NCBI RefSeq assembly: GCF_947487605.1
Contig: NZ_CANKXK010000013.1
Location: 18,429 to 82,428 of the forward strand
Direction: 5' to 3'
Length of the DNA: 64,000 nt
Source: an uncultured Algibacter sp.
GTDB lineage: Bacteria; Bacteroidota; Bacteroidia; Flavobacteriales; Flavobacteriaceae
This document shows, one piece after another, positions 9,593 to 19,192 of this stretch. The number at the start of each line of letters is the position of its first letter. Within the stretch, counting starts at the first letter, position 1. The notes under the pieces were generated by a model that was not told the DNA's origin, made no database searches, and worked only from the letters and a program-made list of their open reading frames with translations. The position numbers and the translations under genes are program-made.

Positions 9593-10189
9593 TTATTCAG
9601 TTTTGATTTCAATTCCATTCCCAAAATCCATTGGTCGCCCACGTAGATGATTATCTATAAATCCGTAGTCGCCACTTCCCATTCGTTTTTCAGCGTATTC
9701 TTTGTCAATCAGAGGTTTAATTTCTTCCCAAAATTCTTCAGGTGCATGTCTAAAAATAATGACAGGCGCAATATATTCAGTACAGCCCAAGCCATCTTTA
9801 CTTACCCAACCTCTTTTTTTAGTTATATCAATTAAAAGTTTGGTATTTTTTTTATCAATTCCCGTTTGGATTTGCCATAATGAATCTCTAACTTTTTTTG
9901 AACCTTTAGGTCGTTTTTCGGCTATTTCTCTTGCTATTTTCCCCCAATTCAATTGCTCTTCTTTACTTAAATTCGAGTAAACCTCTCGGGTTAAATTATT
10001 CGGTGTTCTTATGGAATCCAAAATTTCAAAAAATGGGTCAGTCAGTTCAGGTAAATTTCTAATGCTTTGGTCACTTTCAATCATTTCAGCTAAAATTGTG
10101 CACAATTCAGCATCATTCTCATAGTTGTTTTCTTTCTTACAACTCAAGAGAATAATAGAAATACTTAATGTTAGTAGAATGTTTCTCAT
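9593..10189 (-). CDS. Lipoprotein, DUF6624-like
   Basis: A 198-residue protein with a lipoprotein signal peptide (LLSCKK, lipid-anchored Cys17). The mature part has the layout of DUF6624 proteins: an N-terminal helix pair with DQSIRNLPE, then DITKKRGWVSKDGLGC, IIFRHAPEEFW and GSGDYGFIDN. No enzyme motif is recognised. It stands alone between noncoding repeats, which fits a recently acquired accessory gene. The family assignment comes from memory of the domain pattern and is moderately sure; the lipoprotein call is firm. Confidence 0.7.
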   Translation of the reverse strand: MRNILLTLSISIILLSCKKENNYENDAELCTILAEMIESDQSIRNLPELTDPFFEILDSIRTPNNLTREVYSNLSKEEQLNWGKIAREIAEKRPKGSKKVRDSLWQIQTGIDKKNTKLLIDITKKRGWVSKDGLGCTEYIAPVIIFRHAPEEFWEEIKPLIDKEYAEKRMGSGDYGFIDNHLRGRPMDFGNGIEIKTE

Positions 10190-10306
10190 AATGACTCACA
10201 ATTTAAGAATATGAATCCGTTTCAATGATTTATATTCAACGTTAAACGAAGTTATAAAATTTTTCTGACAAAGTCAAATGGATTAAATTCAAAATATATA
10301 AAAAAA

Positions 10307-10333
10307 GAGACTGCCTAGATTTTAGACAGTCTC
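10307..10333 (-). terminator. Rho-independent terminator of pruA
   Basis: GAGACTG (10307-10313) and CAGTCTC (10327-10333) form a stem extended by CTA/TAG. On the minus strand it is followed by a run of six T. It lies about 30 bases beyond the pruA stop codon. Confidence 0.75.
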
Positions 10334-10365
10334 ATTTATAAATTTATTGTTTCTCGATTAGGAGT

Positions 10366-11994
10366 TTATTCCCCTAAAAAAGGATATCTATAATCCGTTG
10401 GTGTTACAAAGGTTTCTTTTATCATTCTAGGTGACACCCAACGTAATAAGTTTTGAGCACTACCTGCTTTGTCATTTGTTCCAGATGCACGAGCACCACC
10501 AAATGGTTGCTGACCAACAACAGCACCAGTTGGTTTATCGTTTATATAAAAGTTTCCAGCTGCGTTTTGTAAGGCTTCAGTAGCCTGTGTTACTGCATAT
10601 CTGTCTTTAGATAAAATAGCCCCTGTTAATGCATATTCACTTGTTTCGTCTACAAGCTTTAAAGTTTCCGCATAAGCGTCATCTTCATAAACATAAATAG
10701 TAATTACAGGGCCAAATAACTCGGTACACATAGTTGTATATTTTGGGTCTTTAGTTATAATAACTGTAGGCTCAATAAAATACCCTTTGCTTTTATCGTA
10801 ACCACCACCAACTAATATTTCTGCATCTGCATCTGCTTTTGCACCATCAATATATTTAGCTAATTTATTAAATGAGCCTTCGTGAATCACAGCAGTAATA
10901 AAATTGCTCATATCTTCTGGAGAGCCCATTTTAAATGAGTTTACATCTTTAACAACATATTTTTTTACATCTGTCCAAAGACTCTGTGGAATATAAGCTC
11001 TTGAAGCAGCACTACACTTTTGGCCTTGAAATTCGAAAGCACCACGAACAATAGCCGTAGCAACTTGTTTGGCATTGGCCGATTTGTGTGCAACGATAAA
11101 ATCTTTGCCACCCGTTTCACCTACAATGCGTGGGTAGGTTTTATAGTTATGAATATTATTTCCTATTTGTTTCCATAGTTCTTTAAAGATAAAGGTAGAA
11201 CCAGTAAAGTGCAATCCTGAAAAATCTGGACTTGCCATTACGGTATTCGTAATCATAACGGGGTCTCCAAATACCACATTGATAACTCCTGGAGGCACGC
11301 CTGCTTCTTCAAATACATCCATAATAATTTTAGCAGAATATATTTGGCTGTCACTAGGTTTCCAAACCACAACATTCCCCATTAAAGCCATGCATGCTGG
11401 TAGGTTTCCAGCAATAGCGGTAAAGTTAAATGGTGTAACTGCATAGGTAAATCCTTCGAGTGGGCGATATTCAATTCTATTCCATGCATCGCTTGTGCTT
11501 TCTGGTTGCTCCATATAAATGTCCGTCATAAACTGAACATTAAATCGCAAGAAATCTATAAACTCGCAAGCAGCGTCAATTTCAGCTTGGTGAATGGTTT
11601 TAGATTGGGCAATCATAGTTGCTGCATTTATTTTAGCTCTGTAAGGATCTGCAATCAATTCGGCAGCTTTTAAAAAGATACCTGCGCGTTGTTCCCATGG
11701 CATTTGAGACCAAGTTTTTCTGGCTTCCAATGCCGTATTGATAGCATCTTGAACATGATTTTGTTCAGCCAGATGATAGGTTCCTACAATATGCTGGTGG
11801 TCGTGTGGAGGTGACATGGTTCTTGTGCTTCCAGTTTTTACATTTTCGCCATTTATGTATAAAGGAACATCAATTTTACTATTAAACATTGTTTTATAAG
11901 CATCTAAAACAGCAGCTCTTTCTGGAGACCCAGGAGCATAGCTTTTAACAGGTTCGTTAACAGCAATTGGTACATTAAAAAAACCTTTTCCCAT
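10366..11994 (-). CDS. pruA: L-glutamate gamma-semialdehyde dehydrogenase (1-pyrroline-5-carboxylate dehydrogenase)
   Basis: A 542-residue aldehyde dehydrogenase of the stand-alone P5C dehydrogenase type. It oxidises glutamate semialdehyde to glutamate with NAD+ in proline breakdown. Visible motifs are the general base Glu in GETGGKDF, the catalytic Cys327 in FQGQKCSAASRAY, and FGDPVMITN. The C-terminus GGARASGTNDKAG matches the mitochondrial-type family rather than bacterial bifunctional PutA. No proline dehydrogenase gene lies in the window. A -7 box (CAAATTTA on the plus strand at 12037-12044) lies upstream, and a hairpin terminator follows. Confidence 0.95.
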   Translation of the reverse strand: MGKGFFNVPIAVNEPVKSYAPGSPERAAVLDAYKTMFNSKIDVPLYINGENVKTGSTRTMSPPHDHQHIVGTYHLAEQNHVQDAINTALEARKTWSQMPWEQRAGIFLKAAELIADPYRAKINAATMIAQSKTIHQAEIDAACEFIDFLRFNVQFMTDIYMEQPESTSDAWNRIEYRPLEGFTYAVTPFNFTAIAGNLPACMALMGNVVVWKPSDSQIYSAKIIMDVFEEAGVPPGVINVVFGDPVMITNTVMASPDFSGLHFTGSTFIFKELWKQIGNNIHNYKTYPRIVGETGGKDFIVAHKSANAKQVATAIVRGAFEFQGQKCSAASRAYIPQSLWTDVKKYVVKDVNSFKMGSPEDMSNFITAVIHEGSFNKLAKYIDGAKADADAEILVGGGYDKSKGYFIEPTVIITKDPKYTTMCTELFGPVITIYVYEDDAYAETLKLVDETSEYALTGAILSKDRYAVTQATEALQNAAGNFYINDKPTGAVVGQQPFGGARASGTNDKAGSAQNLLRWVSPRMIKETFVTPTDYRYPFLGE

Positions 11995-12036
11995 GATTTG
12001 TTAATTTTTGTTATTGAATTTTCAGTAAATGAGGTG

Positions 12037-12044
12037 CAAATTTA
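12037..12044 (-). promoter_or_regulatory. Candidate -7 promoter box for pruA
   Basis: Read on the minus strand this is TAAATTTG, a match to TAnnTTTG, about 43 bases before the pruA start codon. No convincing -33 box was found. Confidence 0.4.
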
Positions 12045-12144
12045 CGAATTATTAAATGATTAAATAATAGCAAGCTTTCTTAAAATGACGTTAATTTTTA
12101 TTTATTTTTTGTAAGTTGCCATTTTGTTTAAAGACTACTGGTTT

Positions 12145-12867
12145 ATGTGTACAGTAACAATAATTCCTAAAGAGAAAACCGACTTTATTTTAACTTCAAA
12201 TCGTGATGAAGCACCAAATAGAGTGTCTTTAATTCCAGATTTTTATACTCTAGGTGGTACTAAGTTATTGTTTCCAAAAGACAAAAAAGGTGGTACTTGG
12301 ATTGGTGTAAGTGAAAAGAACCGCGTTGTTTGTGTCTTAAACGGAGCATTAACTTTTCATAAGCGTAAGCAAAATTATAGAATGAGTCGTGGGATTGTGG
12401 CTAACGATTTTATGATTTCAGATAAATTAGTGGAGACAGTTCAAGCTTATAATTTAATAGACATTGAGCCTTTTACCATGGTAATTATAGACTGGAATCA
12501 AGAGTTGAAATTTTATGAGCTAGTTTGGGATGGTATAAATAAATACTTTACCCAATTGCCTTTAGAGCCAAGAATCTGGTCATCATCTACTTTATATTCT
12601 CAAGAAATGAAAAAAGAAAGACAAGAGTGGTTTGAAGATTTTAAATTGAAACATTCTTTAAATGCTGGTAGTATTCTTAATTTTCATAAAATGGCAGGGA
12701 TAGATAATGAAGATTATGGTGTTGTTATGAATCGGGGATTTGTAAAAACAACGAGTATTACTCAAATTAGAAAAACAAGAGAAAGTTGCATAATGCAATA
12801 TGAAAATCTTCAAGATAAAACTGTTACTACAAAAACCTTCAAACTTCCACAAGTAGTCAATGAATAA
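12145..12867 (+). CDS. NRDE (TANGO2-like) family protein
   Basis: A 240-residue protein if it starts at the ATG at 12145, giving MCTVTI. I prefer this to the longer frame from the TTG at 12124, because TANGO2/NRDE proteins begin with Met-Cys and the motif NRDE (here TSNRDEAPNR) follows at about residue 20. GGTWIGVSEKNRVVCVLNG is also typical. The conserved Cys2 places it among Ntn-hydrolase-like folds, but the reaction is not settled. Its 3' end overlaps the next gene by 8 bases, so the two are translationally coupled. Confidence 0.9.
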   Translation: MCTVTIIPKEKTDFILTSNRDEAPNRVSLIPDFYTLGGTKLLFPKDKKGGTWIGVSEKNRVVCVLNGALTFHKRKQNYRMSRGIVANDFMISDKLVETVQAYNLIDIEPFTMVIIDWNQELKFYELVWDGINKYFTQLPLEPRIWSSSTLYSQEMKKERQEWFEDFKLKHSLNAGSILNFHKMAGIDNEDYGVVMNRGFVKTTSITQIRKTRESCIMQYENLQDKTVTTKTFKLPQVVNE

Positions 12868-13861
12868 CACTGGGATTATTTTAACATTGGCGTATCCAGA
12901 CACAATTGTTATGGTCTCAGAAGAATGGTTTTCTCCTTTCTTAAGGTATTTAGGGGTTGGAAAAAAGAATTATTTAAGAGCTGGACATGCTGCTCTGGTA
13001 TTAATAAATAAGGATACAGGAGAATTAGAATATCATGATTTTGGACGTTATATTACATCTGAACCTAATGGTAGAGTTAGAGGGAAGGACACCGATAATG
13101 AACTTGATTTTCCATTGAAAGCCAAAATTAAAAACGATAAAATTGAAAACTTAAATGAAATATTAGAGTTCTTAGGCACACACCCTAAATTAACACATGG
13201 TGATGGTAAATTAGTCGCATCTGTTTGTTGTGCTGTTGATTATAAAAAGGCAAGAGCTCATATTACCCAAATGCAAGAAAGGCATTTTATTAGGTATGCG
13301 GCTTTTATAAAAAATGCTTGTAATTGTGCGCGTTTTGTGACTGATACTTTAATTGCTTCGGTTACAGATACTGGTATAAACAAACGACTTAGGGATTCTA
13401 AATGGTTTACACCAAGTACAGTTGGGAATGTGTTACTTGCAGATACAGAAAATCATGCTTATGAAGTTACTGAAACGGGCATAATTTCTCAATTTATGGG
13501 TTCGCAAAAAAGTGAAAATATCCGCTGTTTTTTAGATAAGTTGAAAGACCATGAAGTTAATTTGATTGGGACTCTAAAGCCAAGACTTGTTGATGGATTA
13601 CATGATAAAGCACAATGGTTATCTGGAATAGCAGCTGGCGCGTGGTTTGAGTTGCATAAAACAGGGCATGATGTCGAGTACTATTTTAAGCGTATTTCGC
13701 CCTATGGAAATATTGATGTACACGATAAGTTTGTGGTTGATGACCACTCGTTTGATTATGATTTACAATTTGAATTTATTCATTATTCAAATTGTAAATT
13801 CTTTCATGTGAAACAGGGTGATAAGGTTTTTAGGTTTGATAAAAAGCATAATTTTTCTTAA
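12860..13861 (+). CDS. Uncharacterised protein with permuted papain-like (NlpC/P60/LRAT-type) His and Cys motifs
   Basis: A 333-residue protein that I recognise only loosely, possibly DUF6695. It has no signal peptide. Near residue 40, GHAALVLINKDTGELEYHDFG looks like the His-bearing strand of circularly permuted papain-fold proteins. Near residue 152, NACNCARFVTDTL resembles their NC-x2-F helix, with Cys as nucleophile. The C-terminal third (WLSGIAAGAWFEL, FVVDDHSFDYDLQFEF) is not recognised. It overlaps the NRDE gene by 8 bases, which suggests a shared function. The enzymatic fold is inferred from motif order. Confidence 0.75.
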   Translation: MNNTGIILTLAYPDTIVMVSEEWFSPFLRYLGVGKKNYLRAGHAALVLINKDTGELEYHDFGRYITSEPNGRVRGKDTDNELDFPLKAKIKNDKIENLNEILEFLGTHPKLTHGDGKLVASVCCAVDYKKARAHITQMQERHFIRYAAFIKNACNCARFVTDTLIASVTDTGINKRLRDSKWFTPSTVGNVLLADTENHAYEVTETGIISQFMGSQKSENIRCFLDKLKDHEVNLIGTLKPRLVDGLHDKAQWLSGIAAGAWFELHKTGHDVEYYFKRISPYGNIDVHDKFVVDDHSFDYDLQFEFIHYSNCKFFHVKQGDKVFRFDKKHNFS

Positions 13862-13915
13862 AAGATAGACTCTTTGGTCTTATGAGATTTTTGACTTAAC
13901 TTAGTATAGCGTTCT

Positions 13916-14710
13916 ATGCTTAAAAAAAACAAAATGAAACCTTTTAAATACTATATATCTGCGTTGTTTTTAATATTTTTTTATCTAATTAGTTCTATGA
14001 ATTCATTTTCGCAATCATCACTCTTTAGTTATGAAGAGTATATTAGCACTAAAGGTGATACGCTGAAATACAGGCAATTGATTTCAGATTACGATTCTAA
14101 GTCCAAATACCCATTAGTTATTTTTTTGCACGGTTCAGGTGAAAGAGGAAACGATAATGAATCTCAGTTAAAATGGGGTGTAATGAATTTTGCTACCAAT
14201 GATATTATGATGAATCATCGTCCTATAGTAATTGCACCTCAGTGTCCAAAGGATACGACTTGGGGAAATTTTTCTTATGAGGATATGTCGCTTAAATCAA
14301 CACCTACTAAACCCATGAAACTTTTGATAGAACTTATCAATAAAACTATAGAAACAATGCCAATTGATCCCGATAGAATTTATATTACAGGCCTTTCAAT
14401 GGGTGGTTTTGGTACTTATGATGCTATTTCTAGATATCCAGGCTTATTTACTGCAGCTGTTCCTGTTTGTGGAGGCGGAGATATTTCAAAAGCTTCTTCA
14501 ATAGCACACATCCCTATTTGGATTTTTCATGGCTCGCTTGATGATGTAGTACCTGTAAGTTTATCAATAATGATGGTTGATGCTTTAACTAAAGCTGGAG
14601 CGCAAGTTGGATATACACAATATCCTGAAGCTGGACATTTTTCATGGATTGCCGCTTATAGTGATACTATGATGATGGATTGGATGTTTAAGAAGTATAA
14701 AAAGAATTAA
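13916..14710 (+). CDS. Exported alpha/beta-hydrolase (PHB-depolymerase/carboxylesterase-like)
   Basis: A 264-residue protein with an N-terminal signal peptide. ATG codons at 13916 and 13934 are both possible starts. The mature part is one alpha/beta-hydrolase domain with LVIFLHGSGERGND (oxyanion loop), nucleophile Ser in TGLSMGGFGTYD, acid Asp in HGSLDDVVPV and catalytic His in EAGHFSW. This pattern fits the prolyl-oligopeptidase/LpqC-like esterases often linked to hydrolysis of acylated glycans. It should act in the periplasm. It is convergent with apaG and the ends almost touch. Confidence 0.85.
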   Translation: MLKKNKMKPFKYYISALFLIFFYLISSMNSFSQSSLFSYEEYISTKGDTLKYRQLISDYDSKSKYPLVIFLHGSGERGNDNESQLKWGVMNFATNDIMMNHRPIVIAPQCPKDTTWGNFSYEDMSLKSTPTKPMKLLIELINKTIETMPIDPDRIYITGLSMGGFGTYDAISRYPGLFTAAVPVCGGGDISKASSIAHIPIWIFHGSLDDVVPVSLSIMMVDALTKAGAQVGYTQYPEAGHFSWIAAYSDTMMMDWMFKKYKKN

Positions 14711-15093
14711 TTTATAGCAAAAGGAGCACTCAACTTAAATGTTGGGATAATTACTTTAAACTTTCTAGTAGTTGTATAATTAATCATGCTGTAGTGTCCT
14801 TGCATAGCCCCAAATGGCGATGTTAGTAAGCAACCAGATGTGTAGGTGTGTGACTCGCCTGGTTTTAAAACAGGTTTTTTGCCAATAACACCTTCTCCAG
14901 AAACAACTTCAATATTATTTAAAGCATCTAAAATTTCCCAATGGCGTGCATTTAATTGCACAGAATCTTTACTCTGGTTTTCTATAGTTATAGTATATTC
15001 AAAGGCATATTGTATTTTATAATTTTTATAAAATGAACCTTCGTAATTCGTAATAACCGAAATTTTTATGCCTCTTGTTACTTGTTGTACCAT
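14707..15093 (-). CDS. apaG: ApaG family protein
   Basis: A 128-residue full-length ApaG (DUF525) protein of immunoglobulin-like beta-sandwich fold. Diagnostic segments are YAFEYTITIENQS, LNARHWEILDA, GEGVIGKKPVLKPGESHTY and SPFGAMQGHY. ApaG has been tied to cobalt/magnesium resistance and Ap4A metabolism, but its biochemistry is not settled. It lies downstream of the T9SS plug gene on the same strand with a gap of about 108 bases. Confidence 0.95.
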   Translation of the reverse strand: MVQQVTRGIKISVITNYEGSFYKNYKIQYAFEYTITIENQSKDSVQLNARHWEILDALNNIEVVSGEGVIGKKPVLKPGESHTYTSGCLLTSPFGAMQGHYSMINYTTTRKFKVIIPTFKLSAPFAIN

Positions 15094-15201
15094 TGTTAAT
15101 GATAAATATGGGATTTGGTTACGGGGTCTAAAATAGTAAATATTAAGTGGTTAACGATAAATTTTAACGTATTTGATATAAAAATCGGTTAAAATGCAGT
15201 T

Positions 15202-16461
15202 TTAATTAGAGATATTAATGGAGCTTCCTTCGCCTAACCCAATAATTTTATCGTATCGACCACCTAAGTCTCTATAATAAACGAGAACTTTATAATTGTT
15301 TTCTGTTTGATAAAAGTTTCCGCTTATAGCACCTTCCTCTAGGTCTCCATTCTTATTAACAAGAACATATTTATAATTATAGAACCCTTGTTTTAGGAGT
15401 ATTGAAGTTTTGTACACGTTATCATAGTCGTCGTAAAACAGTTTGGTGCTTTCATCTATGGTATAATTGTTAAAATTACCATATACATGGATGTCGTTAT
15501 CTTTAAAACTTTCTTGAGGTAAAAGTGAAAAATGCATCCAAACATAATCGGCTTCAATACTTGGGTTTTCGGCGTCTATATTAAGGACAACGAAGTTCCC
15601 ATTAATATCTGGGTTGTATGTGTAAATACGCGAGGCTCTTTCAAAATTGGTAAACAAATAATTATGGTAAATGTCTTTTAAATCGACGCCTTGAATTCCA
15701 GTATTAGCCGCTCGTACATCTTTATTTTCAAAAAACAAGTACTCGTTACCGCCCCAAAAACTCGATTCTGTATCGTATCTGTAAATAAGTTGATTTCCAA
15801 TAGTGTACTGAGGTTTTAATCCAGAAATGGCAGTGTTTAAATTGTTATTTTGAACTATAAGCGTTTTAACTGTTTGATTAGGATTATTTAGTTGCATGTT
15901 GTTAGAGGAAATAACAATCTCTACACGTTGTTTTTCTTCAATATATTGAATATCTCTAGATCTTTTTATGCTTACACCAACGTTTGTTTTGTCTTCGTAA
16001 ATCATGAATTTTCTAGAAAAAACTAGTTCGTCATAGCTATTGTAGATTTCAAGCATGTAATTCCCAGAAAGCTTTAAGCCTCTTGTGTATTGATTGGGAA
16101 TACTAAGCTTGTAATTTGAATAAATTTGATAGGTGTTTAATGAGTTTTCGTAATTTCTAATACGTTGATTGTCGAAACCATTTAAAAATTCAGATTGTAC
16201 TAACACAGATGGTGTCCAATCGAAATTATAATGCTTAATTTTGTAATAAAAATCTTCTTCATCGCCATTTAAAGCATCAAACTCTAGAACCAAATATTCT
16301 CCTAGTTTTAAAACAGGTAATTGACTCTCTGGAGTATCTCCTTTAAACTTTATAGTTTTAATATAGTCAGGCGGATTTACTTCTTCAACTTGAGAAAAAG
16401 AGCATACAGGAATTAAGATTAAAAGAAGTAATAAAAAGGACTTAAATGACATTAAAATCAT
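15202..16461 (-). CDS. Type IX secretion system plug protein (DUF5103)
   Basis: A 419-residue exported protein; the signal peptide ends at about VCSFSQ. The sequence from PPDYIKTIKFKG through LEFDALNGDEEDFYYKIKHY, FDWTPSVLVQSEF and FTNFERASRIYTYNPDINGNF is that of DUF5103 proteins, the periplasmic plug of the SprA translocon in type IX secretion. Full length. It is probably the machine counterpart of the T9SS cargo at the left end of the window. It is divergent from nqrA across 147 bases. A second possible start lies three codons downstream (MSFKSF). Confidence 0.9.
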   Translation of the reverse strand: MILMSFKSFLLLLLILIPVCSFSQVEEVNPPDYIKTIKFKGDTPESQLPVLKLGEYLVLEFDALNGDEEDFYYKIKHYNFDWTPSVLVQSEFLNGFDNQRIRNYENSLNTYQIYSNYKLSIPNQYTRGLKLSGNYMLEIYNSYDELVFSRKFMIYEDKTNVGVSIKRSRDIQYIEEKQRVEIVISSNNMQLNNPNQTVKTLIVQNNNLNTAISGLKPQYTIGNQLIYRYDTESSFWGGNEYLFFENKDVRAANTGIQGVDLKDIYHNYLFTNFERASRIYTYNPDINGNFVVLNIDAENPSIEADYVWMHFSLLPQESFKDNDIHVYGNFNNYTIDESTKLFYDDYDNVYKTSILLKQGFYNYKYVLVNKNGDLEEGAISGNFYQTENNYKVLVYYRDLGGRYDKIIGLGEGSSINISN

Positions 16462-16563
16462 GTTTTTTGTAAATATAAAACAAATATAATGCCTAAAACT
16501 AAACTTCTTTCAATGCTAATAAATTTCTAAGTAATTAATTATGAAAACTGTTTATTTAATTCG

Positions 16564-16571
16564 TATTTTTG
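16564..16571 (+). promoter_or_regulatory. Candidate -7 promoter box of the nqr operon
   Basis: TATTTTTG matches TAnnTTTG, 37 bases before the nqrA ATG. An imperfect TTATG at 16539-16543 lies 20 bases upstream, the spacing expected for a -33 element. Confidence 0.5.
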
Positions 16572-16608
16572 CACCGATTTTTAGACAACTAATTTCAATA
16601 AAATAAAT

Positions 16609-17964
16609 ATGTCAAACGACATTCGTATTAAAAAAGGTCTGGACATTAAACTTAAAGGTGAAGCTGAAAAAACCGTTGAACAAGCGATTATCAGTAACTA
16701 CTGCACCATAAGACCAGAAGATTTTCACGGTACTATTCCAAAACTTGTTGCAAAAGAAGGCGCTGTTGTTAAAGCAGGGGAGACATTGTTTTTCGATAAA
16801 TCGAAAGAAGTAATAAAATTTGCATCACCAGTTTCTGGAAAAGTAATTGAAGTGTTAAGAGGGCCAAAGAGACGCATCGATGCTATTAAAATTGAAGCAG
16901 ACAAAACTCAAGTTTATCAAGATTTAGGTAAGTTTAATTTAGAAGCATCAAGTGCAGACGAAGTTAAAGCACATTTGCTAGCTTCTGGATGTTGGCCATT
17001 TATAAAGCAACGCCCATACGATGTTATTGCAAACCCAGAGAAGTCGCCGAAAGCGATATTTATTTCAGGATATGCAAGTGCGCCATTAGCTGCAGATTTA
17101 GATTTTACTTTAAAAGCTAAAGAAGCCGAATTACAAGCAGCAGTGGTAGCTTTAGGTAAGCTAACTGAAGGTGCTGTACATATAGCTGTTGGTAAAAATT
17201 CTAGTTCGCCATTAGCTGGTTTAACTGGAGTTACAACACATAAAGTTTCTGGGCCGCATCCATCTGGTAATGTAGGAACACTTATTAATAAAGTTGACCC
17301 TATTAACAAAGGAGAAGTTGCTTGGACGGTCAATGCACAAGACCTAGTTATCATTGGTGAACTTTTATTAACTGGTAAATTTAATGCAGAACGTGTTGTA
17401 GCATTAGTTGGTTCTTCAGTAGAAAAACCAAGATACTTTAGGACTAAAATAGGTAGTGAAGTTGCAACTATTATCTACGATAAAGGGATTGCTCAAGATG
17501 CTAATGCGCGTATTATTTCAGGAAATGTTTTAAGCGGAAAACAAATAAAGCCAGATGGTAGTTTAGATTATTACAGCAATGTAATTTCTGTTATCCCAGA
17601 AGGCGATGATTACGATTTCTTTGGTTGGAACAAACCTGTTTTTAATAAAATATCAACTTCTAGAGCGTTAACTTTTTCATGGTTGAGCCCTAAGAAACAA
17701 TATGATTTAAATACAAATACAAATGGCGAGCATAGAGCATTTGTTACTACAGGGACTTATGAAGAGGTTTTTCCTTTAGATATTTACCCAATGCAAATAT
17801 TAAAAGCTTGCATGTATCAAGATTTAGATGAAATGGAAGCTTTAGGGATGTATGAGGTGGCTCCTGAAGACTTTGCATTAACAGAATTTGTATGTGTGTC
17901 TAAGCAACCACATCAAAAAATTATAAGAGAAGGATTGGACTTAATGCTAAAAGAGATAGGGTAA
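16609..17964 (+). CDS. nqrA: Na+-translocating NADH:quinone reductase subunit A
   Basis: A 451-residue NqrA, the soluble quinone-associated subunit of the Na+-NQR complex that oxidises NADH and exports sodium. It begins IRIKKGLDIKLKGEAEK. A barrel-sandwich region like biotinyl domains follows (VKAGETLFFDKSKEVIKFASPVSG). LVIIGELLLTGKFN and the C-terminal HQKIIREGLDLMLKEIG are typical. It has no membrane segment. It is the first gene of nqrABCDEF, and its stop overlaps the nqrB start by one base. Confidence 0.97.
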   Translation: MSNDIRIKKGLDIKLKGEAEKTVEQAIISNYCTIRPEDFHGTIPKLVAKEGAVVKAGETLFFDKSKEVIKFASPVSGKVIEVLRGPKRRIDAIKIEADKTQVYQDLGKFNLEASSADEVKAHLLASGCWPFIKQRPYDVIANPEKSPKAIFISGYASAPLAADLDFTLKAKEAELQAAVVALGKLTEGAVHIAVGKNSSSPLAGLTGVTTHKVSGPHPSGNVGTLINKVDPINKGEVAWTVNAQDLVIIGELLLTGKFNAERVVALVGSSVEKPRYFRTKIGSEVATIIYDKGIAQDANARIISGNVLSGKQIKPDGSLDYYSNVISVIPEGDDYDFFGWNKPVFNKISTSRALTFSWLSPKKQYDLNTNTNGEHRAFVTTGTYEEVFPLDIYPMQILKACMYQDLDEMEALGMYEVAPEDFALTEFVCVSKQPHQKIIREGLDLMLKEIG

Positions 17965-19190
17965 TGGGTTTAAAAAATAATTTACACAAATTAAAAATGA
18001 AGTATAAGGGCACCAAAATGGCGCCTGCGTTTAACGCGATTCATACATTCTTATACTTACCTAATGAAACCACCCATGGTGGAACACATATAAAAGCAGC
18101 CGACGACTTAAAGCGTACCATGAATACTGTAATCATGGCTATGATACCATGTTTAATTTTTGGAATGTTTAATGCTGGTTACCAACATAATTTAGCGGTA
18201 GGAGATATTCAAGCGGTAGCTGGAAGTTTCTTTAGTTCAGAATTTTGGACAATGGCTAACTTTTCTATTGGTTTCTGGAAAATATTGCCATTAGTAATAA
18301 TATCTTATGGTGTAGGTTTAGGAATTGAATTTATATTCGCTATCATTAAAGGTCATGAGGTAGAAGAAGGTTACTTAGTAACAGGAATGCTTGTGCCACT
18401 TATTGTTCCAGTAGATATTCCTTTATGGATGTTAGCTGTAGCTGTAATATTTGGTGTAGTAATAGGTAAAGAAGTGTTTGGAGGAACAGGAATGAATATC
18501 TTAAATCCTGCATTAACTATTAGAGCCTTTTTATTCTTTGCATATCCAACATGGATGTCTGGAGATAAGGTTTGGGTAGAAGGCGCTGTTGAAAGAGATC
18601 AACTTATTGCTGCTGGAGAAAATTTAGATGCTATATCAGGCGAAACTATTTTAGGCGTTTTAGCTCAAGGTAAAGAGGTAACTCATTCGGTTTCAGATAT
18701 GTTCTTAGGGTTTATACCTGGCTCAGTTGGAGAAACGTCTACATTGCTTATTATTTTAGGGGGTTTATTCTTAATATTCGCTAAAATAGGAAGCTGGAGA
18801 ATTATGTTGTCCTCTGCTCTTGGAGCAATTGCTATGGGATTAATTTTTAATGGTGTTGTTGATTCTGGATGGATTACTGAAAGTAGTAAGTTTTATGGAT
18901 TAATGAGTACCACTTGGTGGCATCACTTATTAATTGGTGGTTTTGCATTTGGTACCGTATTTATGGCAACAGACCCAGTTACGGCGTCACAGACAAATAA
19001 AGGAAAATGGATTTATGGGTTTTTAATTGGTTTCATATCAATTCTAATACGTGTATTTAATCCAGCTTACCCAGAAGGTGTTATGCTAGCTATTCTATTA
19101 ATGAATGTGTTTGCACCAACTATCGACCATTATGTGGTTCAGGGTAACGTGAAACAAAGAATGAAACGTTTAAAAGCAAAAACAGCTTAA
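17964..19190 (+). CDS. nqrB: Na+-translocating NADH:quinone reductase subunit B
   Basis: A 408-residue membrane subunit with about ten transmembrane helices. The FMN attachment motif is visible as FIPGSVGETSTLL, where Thr258 is the likely residue covalently carrying FMN phosphate. Other family signatures are LVTGMLVPLIVPVDIPLW, GGTGMNILNPALTIRAF and FMATDPVTASQT. Flavinylation needs ApbE, encoded at 26420-27415. Overlap with nqrA and a 2-base gap to nqrC indicate one transcript. Confidence 0.97.
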   Translation: MGLKNNLHKLKMKYKGTKMAPAFNAIHTFLYLPNETTHGGTHIKAADDLKRTMNTVIMAMIPCLIFGMFNAGYQHNLAVGDIQAVAGSFFSSEFWTMANFSIGFWKILPLVIISYGVGLGIEFIFAIIKGHEVEEGYLVTGMLVPLIVPVDIPLWMLAVAVIFGVVIGKEVFGGTGMNILNPALTIRAFLFFAYPTWMSGDKVWVEGAVERDQLIAAGENLDAISGETILGVLAQGKEVTHSVSDMFLGFIPGSVGETSTLLIILGGLFLIFAKIGSWRIMLSSALGAIAMGLIFNGVVDSGWITESSKFYGLMSTTWWHHLLIGGFAFGTVFMATDPVTASQTNKGKWIYGFLIGFISILIRVFNPAYPEGVMLAILLMNVFAPTIDHYVVQGNVKQRMKRLKAKTA

Positions 19191-19192
19191 TC

